Positions 1 through 8,339 of a stretch of 64,000 nt of DNA are shown here, one piece after another. Position numbers and translations under genes: made by a program. How positions within the stretch are numbered: position 1 is the first letter of the stretch; every line of letters starts with the position of its first letter. Source of the DNA: Cacconaster sp033811195 (GTDB lineage: Bacteria > Bacteroidota > Bacteroidia > Bacteroidales > UBA932). The stretch covers positions 1-64,000 of the forward strand of contig JAPXOZ010000012.1 in NCBI GenBank assembly GCA_033811195.1, read 5' to 3'. The notes under the pieces were generated by a model that had not been told where the DNA came from, made no database searches, and worked only from the letters and a program-made list of their open reading frames with translations.

Positions 1-698
1 GCTATAGAGTAGGCCCACCAAGCGATAGTGAAGTTCTCCGGTTTACTGAGAATACTGGCGAAGAGCCAATTTACAGGTACGGTAAGGAAACTGCCTCCAC
101 CCACACCTGCTGTAAATCCCTCCGCTATCAGCCTCAGTGGAAATATTGCCCAGAGAGAATAGAGTCCGACACGATCCAAAAGGGTGAGCTTCGTAGTTCT
201 CCGCATTCCCATAAGTTTGGAACGGAAACGTTTGATGATGGCCAGAATTATACCGCTAAGTACCACCAGAAGGAAAAAGTCCATAAGAAAGAAGAGCAGC
301 GAACCCTTGAGGGTTGTACTCTCAACTGCCATAAAGTAGCGGAAAAATATAGGATAATAGAACAATCCTCCCCTTTCGGGAATATAAAGGAATGTCTCGA
401 TGTGACCGATTAGGATGAGCATAAACCAACCGAAAGCGATACTGGAGTGCATGTATCCCAACACCTTGTTGCGTCTCCATAGCTTAATGTGTAAAAGGCA
501 ATCGCCAAACCAGTCGCGAACATTCTTTCCCATTATAACGGGATTGACCAACGACTTGTAGAATTTGATACGATCTTTGCGTTCGAGCTGGACCATTATC
601 TTTATAACACCGATAATGCACCATAGTAGAACGAATATCATTCCCACCATGAAAGGGAGTACAAAGTGGTCAAACCCTGATATGAACCTCTCTCTCAT
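1..698 (-). CDS. Cytochrome b-like membrane subunit of an Hdr/Qmo-like complex (3' end outside window)
   Basis: The reading frame opens with ATG at 698 and stays open to the window edge, so about 232 N-terminal residues are visible and the C-terminus is missing. It is an integral membrane protein with hydrophobic segments near residues 12-36, 82-105, 128-155 and 180-200. His residues lie in and near the second segment (around MHSSIAFGWF and ILIGHIE) and could be haem ligands. This matches the NarI/HdrE/QmoC-type cytochrome b fold that exchanges electrons with quinone. It starts 7 bp after the small ferredoxin gene and ends the hdrC-hdrB-hdrA-ferredoxin operon, so it is probably the membrane anchor and menaquinone site of that complex. 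The role is inferred from topology and position; exact family membership is not certain. Confidence 0.6.
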   Translation of the reverse strand, partial: MRERFISGFDHFVLPFMVGMIFVLLWCIIGVIKIMVQLERKDRIKFYKSLVNPVIMGKNVRDWFGDCLLHIKLWRRNKVLGYMHSSIAFGWFMLILIGHIETFLYIPERGGLFYYPIFFRYFMAVESTTLKGSLLFFLMDFFLLVVLSGIILAIIKRFRSKLMGMRRTTKLTLLDRVGLYSLWAIFPLRLIAEGFTAGVGGGSFLTVPVNWLFASILSKPENFTIAWWAYSI

Positions 699-705
699 AA
701 TAACG

Positions 706-1032
706 TCAGATATTGTAGATTTTGCAGATTGAAAGAATCAGATGCCGTGTATTGATGCCCCTGGGGCAGACTATATAGCACTTGCCGCAAAGCATGCAGG
801 ACTTGAGTTGGGGGAGTACATCCTCCTGCTCTCCTCGCTGAAGACAGACCAACACTTTTCTAAGATTGACATTCGTAAAAACACCTGCAGTACAACTGGC
901 AGCGCAAGATCCGCATGACATACACTTTATGGCATCGGGTTCCAAGGCGCACAATTCCTCAAACAGACTCAGATCTGCATCGTCGATTTCAATTGTCGAA
1001 CTCGGTGTGAGACTATATCCGAAATCTATCAT
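706..1032 (-). CDS. Small two-[4Fe-4S] ferredoxin-like subunit, HdrC/QmoC N-terminal type
   Basis: This 108-residue protein has two cysteine motifs, CMSCGSCAASC and CMLCGKCYIVCP, each C-x2-C-x2-C-x3-C, so it should bind two [4Fe-4S] clusters and relay electrons. It resembles the ferredoxin half of QmoC or HdrC. Its ATG overlaps the stop of the flavoprotein gene by 4 bp and its stop lies 7 bp before the cytochrome b-like gene, so the two are translationally linked. In QmoC the ferredoxin and cytochrome parts are one polypeptide; here they look like two adjacent genes. It has no signal peptide, so it is expected on the cytoplasmic face of the membrane. Confidence 0.75.
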   Translation of the reverse strand: MIDFGYSLTPSSTIEIDDADLSLFEELCALEPDAIKCMSCGSCAASCTAGVFTNVNLRKVLVCLQRGEQEDVLPQLKSCMLCGKCYIVCPRGINTRHLILSICKIYNI

Positions 1033-2045
1033 TTAGCCTTTTGTTTGAAATATTCGTCAATTGCCATAGCTGCCGCCCTGGCTTCGTTGAGTGTTTCGGG
1101 AATGGTTTTGGGACCGGTAGCAGCACCGGCAAAGAAAATACCCTTGCTGTGGCTCTCAGTAGTGCAGTAAAGTAAATCTCGAGGCATGAAAAATCCATCT
1201 TCTCCAATATGGACTCCGGTCATTGAGGCAATCTCGGGGATGTCAGCACAGGGAGACATACCTGCCATAAGCACCAGAAGATCCATAGTAATACGCAAAG
1301 GCTTACCTACGAGAGTGTCCTCAGCCTTTACGACAAGTCTCCCCTCTATATCTTCAGACACTTCAGAAACCCTTCCACGGACAAAAAGTATCCCATATTT
1401 GCGTTGAGCATTGAGATAGAGATCCTCATATTTGCGACCGAACATTCTCAAGTCCATATAGAAACAGTATACGGTAGCATCCGGATAGAGTTCCTTCATC
1501 TCGCAGGCCTGTTTGATAGCTGTTGCACAGCATACTTTAGAACAGTGGCGATTGCCCGCTTTTTCATCTCTGGAACCCACACAGTGTACAAATCCTATAA
1601 CATTTGGTTCTTGTATCCTTGGATCTTTCCCTGTATTGAAAAAATTCTCGAGATCGGCATTTGTAATAACATGGTTATATATGCCATAGCCATATTCTTC
1701 CTTTTTTTCCGCGGGAAACATCGAAAATCCCGTAGCGAAAAGAATGGCATCCGCCTGTACGGAAATGCCATTGGAGAAAATGGCTACATATAGATCCTTA
1801 AGTTTGTTGATAGAGACGATATTGGTATCGGTAAAGCAATTGATCCCCTCCATATCGGATGTCAGGGAGGTTAGAAGTTCCTTTGTAGACTCACCATCAG
1901 GAAAGAGTTTGTGCCACTTTGCAAGATGTCCTCCCAGACGGGACCCTTTTTCTATGAGGATCGGTGTGTGTCCGTAATCGCGTATTCTACGTGAAGCTTC
2001 TATGCCGGCAGGCCCCCCGCCAATTATAAGTACATTTCGTTTCAT
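1029..2045 (-). CDS. Short HdrA/QmoA-like FAD and iron-sulfur flavoprotein
   Basis: The 338-residue protein begins with a dinucleotide-binding motif (GGGPAGIEASRR, about residues 9-20) and has a C-terminal FAD motif ending GIFFAGAATGPKTIPETL. A cysteine cluster around residues 155-175 (HCVGSRD...RHCSKVCC) is the hallmark of HdrA/QmoA flavoproteins, where it binds a [4Fe-4S] cluster near the flavin. Methanogen HdrA is about twice as long; this one lacks the extra N-terminal domain and the C-terminal ferredoxin inserts, giving a minimal core as in QmoA. It is the third gene of the operon, 16 bp after hdrB. It should pass or split electrons between the HdrBC-like subunits and the membrane arm. 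The electron donor and acceptor cannot be read from sequence. Confidence 0.8.
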   Translation of the reverse strand: MKRNVLIIGGGPAGIEASRRIRDYGHTPILIEKGSRLGGHLAKWHKLFPDGESTKELLTSLTSDMEGINCFTDTNIVSINKLKDLYVAIFSNGISVQADAILFATGFSMFPAEKKEEYGYGIYNHVITNADLENFFNTGKDPRIQEPNVIGFVHCVGSRDEKAGNRHCSKVCCATAIKQACEMKELYPDATVYCFYMDLRMFGRKYEDLYLNAQRKYGILFVRGRVSEVSEDIEGRLVVKAEDTLVGKPLRITMDLLVLMAGMSPCADIPEIASMTGVHIGEDGFFMPRDLLYCTTESHSKGIFFAGAATGPKTIPETLNEARAAAMAIDEYFKQKAK

Positions 2046-2061
2046 TGAGTCAGATATTATA

Positions 2062-3132
2062 TCAACAACACTTGATGTTCATAGGAAATTCCGGCATTTG
2101 TAGGAGTTTACCTCCTTTGCCTTTGTATTTATCTTTTTTGCTGTATTTGATTCCCATTTTGTCCAGCAGAGGTTCAACAGCCACCTGATGCAACTGAAGT
2201 CCCAGATCCCAGGGGTCGTATCCTAACACCAGACCGGCAACCTCCTCGTAAGTGAATACAGGAATGCCATATCCGTTTTCACCATAGGTTTTACCCGTCT
2301 GCTCGGCTATCACATATTGCCATCTGTCCATAAAATAGGGGCATCCGGGACAGTTTGTGATAATCATGTCAGGCTTGTAAGGCTCCATCGATTCAAATTT
2401 TTTATAGGTGTTGGACATCGAATAGCCACGATTGGCTTTAACCAGATATTGTCTGAAACCAAATCCGCAGCAATGTCTGCGTTCAGGGTAATCTATCACC
2501 TCTCCACCCCAGGAGTCAATCATGCCGGCAAGAACATAGGGATATTCTGCGCCGCCTACACCTTTGGAGGGAAACATTTTGGAATAGTGACATCCAATAT
2601 GCTCTACAACTCTTAGCGGCTTGCCCGTAAATTGGTTAACAAGACGGTGCTTTGCCCTGGCAGCTATTTCATTGCGGAATTTATAAATAATGTCGCTGGC
2701 ATGGGCTAGGTATTCAGGTTTCGTCAATTCACGTTTGCATGATTTCCATAGGTGTTCCCTGATTTTTTCTTCAAGATCGGGAAAAGTCCTCCAGTCCTCG
2801 AGTACTTCAGTGTAGAGGCCGAATGAGGTGATACAGGAGCAAACATAATTTTTGTATCCGTGTTCGCCCATCAGAGCAAACTGACGGGCGATAATTGTCA
2901 TCATAGTCTCCTGCGGTAAAGCTTCGGCATGGTATGCAATACCACCGCAAGTAGTGTGGTGCTCAGTTTCGAAGAAATCTTTACCCAGTTTGTTGCGACA
3001 TATATCGAGAAATGCCACTTCAGACCCCGGGAAAAAACCTTGTCTTATACAACTTCTTACATAAAACCAGTGGTCATCAGGAATCTCTTTCTGATAGTCC
3101 GACCATATTTTTTGTTTTCCCTGAAATATCAT
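2062..3132 (-). CDS. HdrB-like CCG-domain heterodisulfide reductase subunit
   Basis: This 356-residue cytosolic protein has the cysteine-rich (CCG) signature of HdrB, GlpC-like and lactate-utilisation subunits: HIGCHYSK near residue 179, RRHCCGFGF near residue 219 and TNCPGCPYF near residue 259. A second, weaker set sits in the N-terminal half (HHTTCGG, YVCSC). In HdrB the CCG motifs hold non-cubane [4Fe-4S] clusters that reduce a disulfide. The C-terminus ends in Cys-Cys. It lies 18 bp after hdrC and 16 bp before the flavoprotein gene. A true CoM-S-S-CoB substrate is not expected in Bacteroidota, so the physiological disulfide or other acceptor is unknown. Confidence 0.8.
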   Translation of the reverse strand: MIFQGKQKIWSDYQKEIPDDHWFYVRSCIRQGFFPGSEVAFLDICRNKLGKDFFETEHHTTCGGIAYHAEALPQETMMTIIARQFALMGEHGYKNYVCSCITSFGLYTEVLEDWRTFPDLEEKIREHLWKSCKRELTKPEYLAHASDIIYKFRNEIAARAKHRLVNQFTGKPLRVVEHIGCHYSKMFPSKGVGGAEYPYVLAGMIDSWGGEVIDYPERRHCCGFGFRQYLVKANRGYSMSNTYKKFESMEPYKPDMIITNCPGCPYFMDRWQYVIAEQTGKTYGENGYGIPVFTYEEVAGLVLGYDPWDLGLQLHQVAVEPLLDKMGIKYSKKDKYKGKGGKLLQMPEFPMNIKCC

Positions 3133-3150
3133 TTCAATGCTATTTTAAAA

Positions 3151-3846
3151 TTAATGGTTGAGATGGTCCTTCTCGGTATCCTCAAATGCTTTCCTTTCAT
3201 ATTCGTCATAGGGGAGGCCCATCTCTTTTGCTTTGCGCTTGGATGCCTCTTCAATGATTTCCATACGGCGTGTAGCACCTGTCTCGTCGAATATTGCCTT
3301 GAGTTCGGCAAGAGATTCATCGGGGATCTTTCTCAGAATACCGGGACCTTTACCGTCGAGATTCGCCCCCAGGCGTTCATAGACTTCTTCCATGTTTTCA
3401 TTCACCCACTTGCCGGTCAGGCCATATTCGGGGTGATCTTTGTAAAGAAATGTACGCGGATAGACACAGTAGCCGTAGTTTAAGATATTGCTCTGCATTC
3501 GGCGCGTGAGAGGGAGCATCTGTCGTCCTTTTTCGCTTTCTACAAAATAACCCAAATCAATAGAGAGTGATCTTAGCGCCATAACAACAAGCCCGGGAGC
3601 ATTGCGCCTAGGACAGCGTGTTACGCAGGACATACATTCACCGCAGTACCAGATCTGCTCACCTTTCAGCAATTCCTCAATCTTTGCGTCATCCTGGCTC
3701 TGAACTGTGTTAACTATGTTTTTTGGATTGTATTGGTAGAATTCGGCAGCAGGGCAGATGGCCGTGCAGGTACCGCAGTTGATACAGGCTTTTAATCCCT
3801 CTTTAATACGGTAATCCTGGATTAATTTTTCGTATAGTTTGCCCAT
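3151..3846 (-). CDS. HdrC-like iron-sulfur subunit
   Basis: This 231-residue protein has two [4Fe-4S] motifs in its first 90 residues, CINCGTCTAICP and CGECMSCVTRCP, followed by a helical region and a charged C-terminal tail. This is the layout of HdrC, which pairs with HdrB. It is the first gene of the five-gene minus-strand operon, and a promoter-like element lies about 20 bp upstream of its ATG. The tail (about residues 170-231) is longer than in a minimal HdrC and is rich in Lys and Glu. It probably docks HdrB to the flavoprotein HdrA subunit. Confidence 0.8.
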   Translation of the reverse strand: MGKLYEKLIQDYRIKEGLKACINCGTCTAICPAAEFYQYNPKNIVNTVQSQDDAKIEELLKGEQIWYCGECMSCVTRCPRRNAPGLVVMALRSLSIDLGYFVESEKGRQMLPLTRRMQSNILNYGYCVYPRTFLYKDHPEYGLTGKWVNENMEEVYERLGANLDGKGPGILRKIPDESLAELKAIFDETGATRRMEIIEEASKRKAKEMGLPYDEYERKAFEDTEKDHLNH

Positions 3847-3867
3847 ACAAGTTTGGTTTTAGTCGAA

Positions 3868-3875
3868 CAAAGTTA
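3868..3875 (-). promoter_or_regulatory. Bacteroidota -7 box (TAACTTTG) for the hdr operon
   Basis: The minus strand reads TAACTTTG, which fits the Bacteroidota -7 consensus TAnnTTTG, 21 bp ahead of the hdrC start. A TTTG lies only 14 bp further upstream, closer than the usual spacing of about 19-21, so the -33 box is uncertain. Confidence 0.45.
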
Positions 3876-3909
3876 ACAAAAAACCGACACAAACCACAGA
3901 TTATCTTAT

Positions 3910-6900
3910 TTAAGAAGTATACTCATCCCAACTCTTGATCTGTATCTCCTCTATGGGCAGATTGCAAAATGAGATGATAAATGCAGTTGCAAGTCTGGTA
4001 TTGGTAATCAATGGGATGTTGAAGTCCACTGCTGCACGCCTTATCTTGTAGCCGTTACTCAATTCAGATTCGGTCAGGTTTTTGGGTATGTTTACCACGA
4101 AGTCGATTTCTTTGTTCTGTATCATCTCCAGCGCACTGCGCTCTTCTCCGCTCTCGCTTGGCCAAAGGACCCTGGTAACAGGAACATTGTTCTCTACAAA
4201 AAATTTGTAGGTGCCGTCAGTAGCAAAGAGTTTGTAACCGTGTTGCACCAGCAAACGGGAAGCATTGAGCATTTCGGCCTTCTGACGCGCATCTCCGGTA
4301 GAAAGCAGGATATTCTTTTTTGGAATGGTGTATCCTACGGAGAGCATGGATTTGAGTACGGCTTCGTTTGTGTCATCACCGATGCAGCCAACCTCTCCGG
4401 TGGATGCCATATCTACGCCCAGCACGGGGTCCGCTTTCTGTAGGCGCGAGAATGAGAACTGAGAGGCCTTGATACCGACATAATCTAGGTCAAAGGCACT
4501 CTTAGAGGGGGGTACCGGATTCTCTCCCATCATAACTCCGGCGGCAAGTTCGATAAAGTTGATCTTGAGCACCTTGGATACGAAGGGGAAACTCCTGGAT
4601 GCGCGTAGATTGCATTCGATCACCTTTATATCGTTCTCTTTTGCGAGGAACTGGATATTGAATGGCCCGGAAATATTGAGTTCAGCTGCAATTTTGCGGG
4701 CGATCTTCTTGATTCTCCTTGCGGTTTCAACGTAAAGTTTCTGAGGGGGGAACTGAATGGTTGCATCACCGGAGTGAACTCCGGCAAATTCTATATGTTC
4801 GGAAATTGCGTAGGCTATTACTTCGCCACGGTTGGCTACGGCGTCAAACTCGATTTCCTTGGCATTTTCTATAAATTCGCTAACCACAACAGGATGCTTT
4901 TTAGAAACATTGGCTGCGAGGGAAAGGAATCTCTCCAGTTCACCCGCATTTGAGCAAACATTCATCGCCGCACCGGAAAGCACATAAGAGGGACGTACCA
5001 GAACAGGGAATCCGACTGACTCCACAAATTGGTTGATGTCGTCAAGGGTGGTCAGTTCCTGCCATTTAGGCTGGTCAACTCCAATCGAATCGAGCATTGA
5101 GGAGAATTTGTGTCTGTCTTCCGCCCTGTCAATGCTGGCTGCAGCTGTTCCCAGGATATTGACGCCATTCTCATCGAGACGAAGGGCGAGATTGTTGGGA
5201 ATCTGTCCTCCTACGGAGAGAATAATGCCATGCGGCTCTTCCAGCTCATATATGTCCATTACCCTTTCAAATGTGAGTTCGTCAAAATAGAGACGGTCAC
5301 ATATATCGTAGTCAGTAGAAACTGTTTCGGGGTTATAATTGATCATGATGCCTCTCCATCCCGCTTTGCGGATAGTTTGTAGGGCATTTACGCTGCACCA
5401 GTCAAACTCCACCGAACTGCCGATGCGATAGGCACCGGAACCGAGTACAATAACGGATATGCGATCTTTCTCATATTCTATATCGTGTTCCTGTCCGTTA
5501 TATGTCAGATAGAGGTAGTTGCTTTGAGCAGGAAATTCACCGGCAAGAGTATCGATTTGTTTTACGTAAGGGACAATACCGAGGGATTTACGGTATTTGC
5601 GGATGCGGATGACCTGTTCTTCAGTTTCCAGTTTGTCCTTAAATACCAAACGTCCAATCTGGAAGTCGGAAAATCCGAGCTGTTTGGCTAGTTTTAAGAG
5701 TTCAACATCTAACTCCTGTGGTTTGTCGGCCTTTTCCAGCTCCTTGGAGACGAGTACTATATTATATAACTTTTCAAGAAACCATTTATCTATCTTGGTC
5801 AGATCGCACACCTCGTCCACTGTGTAACCCTTCTGAAAGGCTTTAGAGATAACGAAAATGCGGTTGTCAGTGGGTTCGCGCAATGCCTTATCGATATCAG
5901 GTACTACAATTTCCTTATTGGCCACAAATCCGTGCGCTCCCTGTCCGATCATCCGTAGGCCCTTCTGCATCGCCTCTTCGAAGTTTCGACCTATTGCCAT
6001 TACCTCGCCGACGCTCTTCATGCTGCTTCCAATCTCCCTTGAGACTCCGTGGAATTTTGAAAGGTCCCAACGTGGAATCTTACAGATCACATAGTCGAGA
6101 GCAGGTTCGAAAAATGCTGAAGTAGTACGGGTGACGGAGTTCTTCAGCTCAAAAAGTCCGTAGCCGAGAGCGAGCTTTGCCGCAACTGTAGCCAGGGAAT
6201 AACCTGTGGCCTTGGATGCAAGCGCTGAACTCCTGGAGAGACGTGCGTTGATCTCGATGACACGGTAATCATCGGAAAGGGTATCATAAGCAAATTGCAC
6301 ATTGCATTCGCCGATGATACCGACATGGCGCGCTATCTTTATTGCCAACTCCTTGAGCATAGAGATGTCGTGATTGTCCAGAGTCTGACAGGGGGCCACC
6401 ACGATACTTTCTCCGGTATGGATACCCAGAGGATCGAAATTTTCCATATTGGCGACCGTAATGCAATTGTCGTATTTATCGCGCACCACTTCATACTCTA
6501 TCTCTTTCCACCCTTTTAGCGATTTCTCCACCAATACCTGTGGGGAGTAGGAGAATGATTTTTCCGCAAGGAGGTTGAGTTCCTCTTCATTGTCACAAAA
6601 TCCGCTGCCGAGGCCTCCGAGCGCATACGCTGCCCTAAGAATCACAGGATATCCAAGTTCATCGGCCGCTTTGCGTGCATCCTCGATATTCTCTACTGCG
6701 TGGCTCTTGATAATCTTAATGCCTATCTCCTCCATTTTCTTATTGAAGAAATCCCTGTCCTCAGTATCGATAATCGCTTGAACGGGTGTTCCCAGCACCT
6801 TGATGTCATGTTTTTCGAGTACTCCGGCCTTAAAAAGCTCTACTCCACAATTGAGAGCCGTCTGGCCTCCAAATGCCAGCAGAATACCTTGGGGACGCTC

Positions 6901-7137
6901 TTTCTCTATTACCTTCTCCACGAAGTAGGGAGTAACGGGGAGGAAATATATTTTATCTGCAACACCTTCGGATGTTTGTACGGTGGCGATATTGGGGTTG
7001 ATCAGGACTGTATAAATACCCTCTTCTTTCATGGCCTTGAGAGCCTGTGACCCTGAATAGTCAAATTCGCCCGCCTCACCGATCTTGAGTGCGCCTGAAC
7101 CCAGCAGGAGGACTTTCTTGATACTTGAATCTATCAT
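3910..7137 (-). CDS. carB: Carbamoyl phosphate synthase large subunit
   Basis: The 1075-residue protein has the duplicated ATP-grasp architecture of CarB. The first half starts with GSGALKIGEAGEFDYSGSQ (about residues 12-30), the second with GSGAYRIGSSVEFDWCSVN (about residue 565), and a C-terminal methylglyoxal-synthase-like regulatory domain covers about residues 940-1075. It phosphorylates bicarbonate and then carbamate, using ammonia channelled from CarA, to feed pyrimidine and arginine synthesis. The length is normal for the family. Its ATG overlaps the carA stop by 4 bp (ATGA), so the two are co-translated. No attenuator or pyrimidine-regulatory element was recognised. Confidence 0.97.
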   Translation of the reverse strand: MIDSSIKKVLLLGSGALKIGEAGEFDYSGSQALKAMKEEGIYTVLINPNIATVQTSEGVADKIYFLPVTPYFVEKVIEKERPQGILLAFGGQTALNCGVELFKAGVLEKHDIKVLGTPVQAIIDTEDRDFFNKKMEEIGIKIIKSHAVENIEDARKAADELGYPVILRAAYALGGLGSGFCDNEEELNLLAEKSFSYSPQVLVEKSLKGWKEIEYEVVRDKYDNCITVANMENFDPLGIHTGESIVVAPCQTLDNHDISMLKELAIKIARHVGIIGECNVQFAYDTLSDDYRVIEINARLSRSSALASKATGYSLATVAAKLALGYGLFELKNSVTRTTSAFFEPALDYVICKIPRWDLSKFHGVSREIGSSMKSVGEVMAIGRNFEEAMQKGLRMIGQGAHGFVANKEIVVPDIDKALREPTDNRIFVISKAFQKGYTVDEVCDLTKIDKWFLEKLYNIVLVSKELEKADKPQELDVELLKLAKQLGFSDFQIGRLVFKDKLETEEQVIRIRKYRKSLGIVPYVKQIDTLAGEFPAQSNYLYLTYNGQEHDIEYEKDRISVIVLGSGAYRIGSSVEFDWCSVNALQTIRKAGWRGIMINYNPETVSTDYDICDRLYFDELTFERVMDIYELEEPHGIILSVGGQIPNNLALRLDENGVNILGTAAASIDRAEDRHKFSSMLDSIGVDQPKWQELTTLDDINQFVESVGFPVLVRPSYVLSGAAMNVCSNAGELERFLSLAANVSKKHPVVVSEFIENAKEIEFDAVANRGEVIAYAISEHIEFAGVHSGDATIQFPPQKLYVETARRIKKIARKIAAELNISGPFNIQFLAKENDIKVIECNLRASRSFPFVSKVLKINFIELAAGVMMGENPVPPSKSAFDLDYVGIKASQFSFSRLQKADPVLGVDMASTGEVGCIGDDTNEAVLKSMLSVGYTIPKKNILLSTGDARQKAEMLNASRLLVQHGYKLFATDGTYKFFVENNVPVTRVLWPSESGEERSALEMIQNKEIDFVVNIPKNLTESELSNGYKIRRAAVDFNIPLITNTRLATAFIISFCNLPIEEIQIKSWDEYTS

Positions 7138-8228
7138 AGTGCTGTCAGAAAATTGTCAAAAAGGTAGCTAGTATCTTTAGGATTCCCGGTCATGTCAGGA
7201 TAGAACTGGGTGGAAAAAAACTTTCTACTCCTGTGTCGGATACCTTCGTTAGTACCATCGTTCATATTGGTAAAAATGGGTTCCCAATCCTTGCTGAGTC
7301 TTGTGGTATCCACCGCATAACCATGATTCTGTATGGTAATGTAGCATCTCTTACTGTCGGTGGCCTGTACGGGCTGATTGTGACTGCGGTGACCATATTT
7401 GAGTTTAAATGTCTCTGCGCCTGCAGCTCTTGCGAGGAGCTGATGGCCCATGCAGATACCGAAAATAGGTTTACCGAGCGTCATTGTATGGCGAATATGA
7501 TTGATGGTAGCAGTACAAAATTCGGGATTTCCAGGACCACTGGATATAAGCAGACCGTCGTAACGTCCAATCGATCCATCATTGAAATTATAATCCCAGG
7601 GGACTCTGATTACCTCAATATTTTTAGATATGAGAAAACGTAGTATACTGTGTCTGACACCGCAATCTATAAGTACCACTCTCTTTGAGCGTATTGGTGC
7701 AGGGTAGGTGATAACCTCCTTGCAACTCACTTTGGCAACCAGGCTGGTAGTGTTTGGATCTTCCACATCCCACTCCGGTGATGAGCCTTCGGGAAGAATC
7801 CTTCCGAGCATTGAGCCGTTATCGCGGATAACTTTAGTAAGCTCACGGGTGTCCACTCCATAAATGGCCGGTATCCTGTTTTCACGGAGCCACTGGTCAA
7901 GACTTTTTATTGCACTCCAGTGACTGTATTTGAGTGAATAATCGGAAATTATCAGCCCACGGACGTGAATTCTGTCAGATTCGAAATGTTGCTGAATTCC
8001 TCTGACAGTTAATGCCTCGGGGACTCCGTAATTGCCTATCAGGGGATATGTGGCGCAAAGAATCTGACCTTCGTAAGAGGGGTCGGTCAGAGCCTCCGGA
8101 TAACCGGTCATAGTGGTGGAAAATACCACCTCACCATCTGCAGGGGCCGTATAACCAAAGGAATAGCCCTGAAATTCAAGGCCATTATCCAATTGAACGC
8201 TAGATCGGGATCTATTGAGCAGTTGCAT
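7134..8228 (-). CDS. carA: Carbamoyl phosphate synthase small (glutaminase) subunit with altered catalytic triad
   Basis: The 364-residue protein has the CPSase small-chain N-terminal domain (residues 1 to about 145) and a class I glutamine amidotransferase domain. The nucleophile elbow GICMGHQLL gives Cys259, and NHGYAVD (about 301-307) is also conserved. At the site where the family carries His-Pro-Glu to complete the Cys-His-Glu triad, this protein reads Tyr343-Pro344-Asp345 (QFYPDMTGNP). I checked this against the nucleotides and it is not a frameshift. The subunit may therefore hydrolyse glutamine poorly or in another way, leaving ammonia as the nitrogen source for CarB. It heads the carAB operon, with a -7-like box (TATCTTTG) on the minus strand at 8252-8259. 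Confidence 0.93.
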   Translation of the reverse strand: MQLLNRSRSSVQLDNGLEFQGYSFGYTAPADGEVVFSTTMTGYPEALTDPSYEGQILCATYPLIGNYGVPEALTVRGIQQHFESDRIHVRGLIISDYSLKYSHWSAIKSLDQWLRENRIPAIYGVDTRELTKVIRDNGSMLGRILPEGSSPEWDVEDPNTTSLVAKVSCKEVITYPAPIRSKRVVLIDCGVRHSILRFLISKNIEVIRVPWDYNFNDGSIGRYDGLLISSGPGNPEFCTATINHIRHTMTLGKPIFGICMGHQLLARAAGAETFKLKYGHRSHNQPVQATDSKRCYITIQNHGYAVDTTRLSKDWEPIFTNMNDGTNEGIRHRSRKFFSTQFYPDMTGNPKDTSYLFDNFLTAL

Positions 8229-8251
8229 GTATGATGCGGTTTAAGATTGTG

Positions 8252-8259
8252 CAAAGATA
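8252..8259 (-). promoter_or_regulatory. Putative -7 box for carAB
   Basis: The minus strand reads TATCTTTG, matching TAnnTTTG, 23 bp upstream of the carA ATG. No good -33 TTTG was found at the expected spacing. Confidence 0.4.
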
Positions 8260-8268
8260 GTCATTTCA

Positions 8269-8300
8269 TTGTGACTTGTGTGATTTTTTCACTATTTTTG
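8269..8300 (+). promoter_or_regulatory. Promoter of the C69 dipeptidase gene
   Basis: TTG at 8269-8271 and TATTTTTG at 8293-8300 are separated by 21 bp, close to the Bacteroidota -33/-7 arrangement. Transcription would begin near 8307, leaving a leader of about 33 nt before the ATG at 8340. This supports that ATG over an earlier in-frame start at 8247, which would lie upstream of the promoter. Confidence 0.55.
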
Positions 8301-8339
8301 CCGCCTAACAATTTACCACAACTAGAAAATTACTGCGAT

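Noticed and set aside
2929..3483. 184-residue plus-strand open frame
   Set aside because: It lies antisense across hdrB and hdrC, which have intact cofactor motifs; it is a shadow of their codon use.
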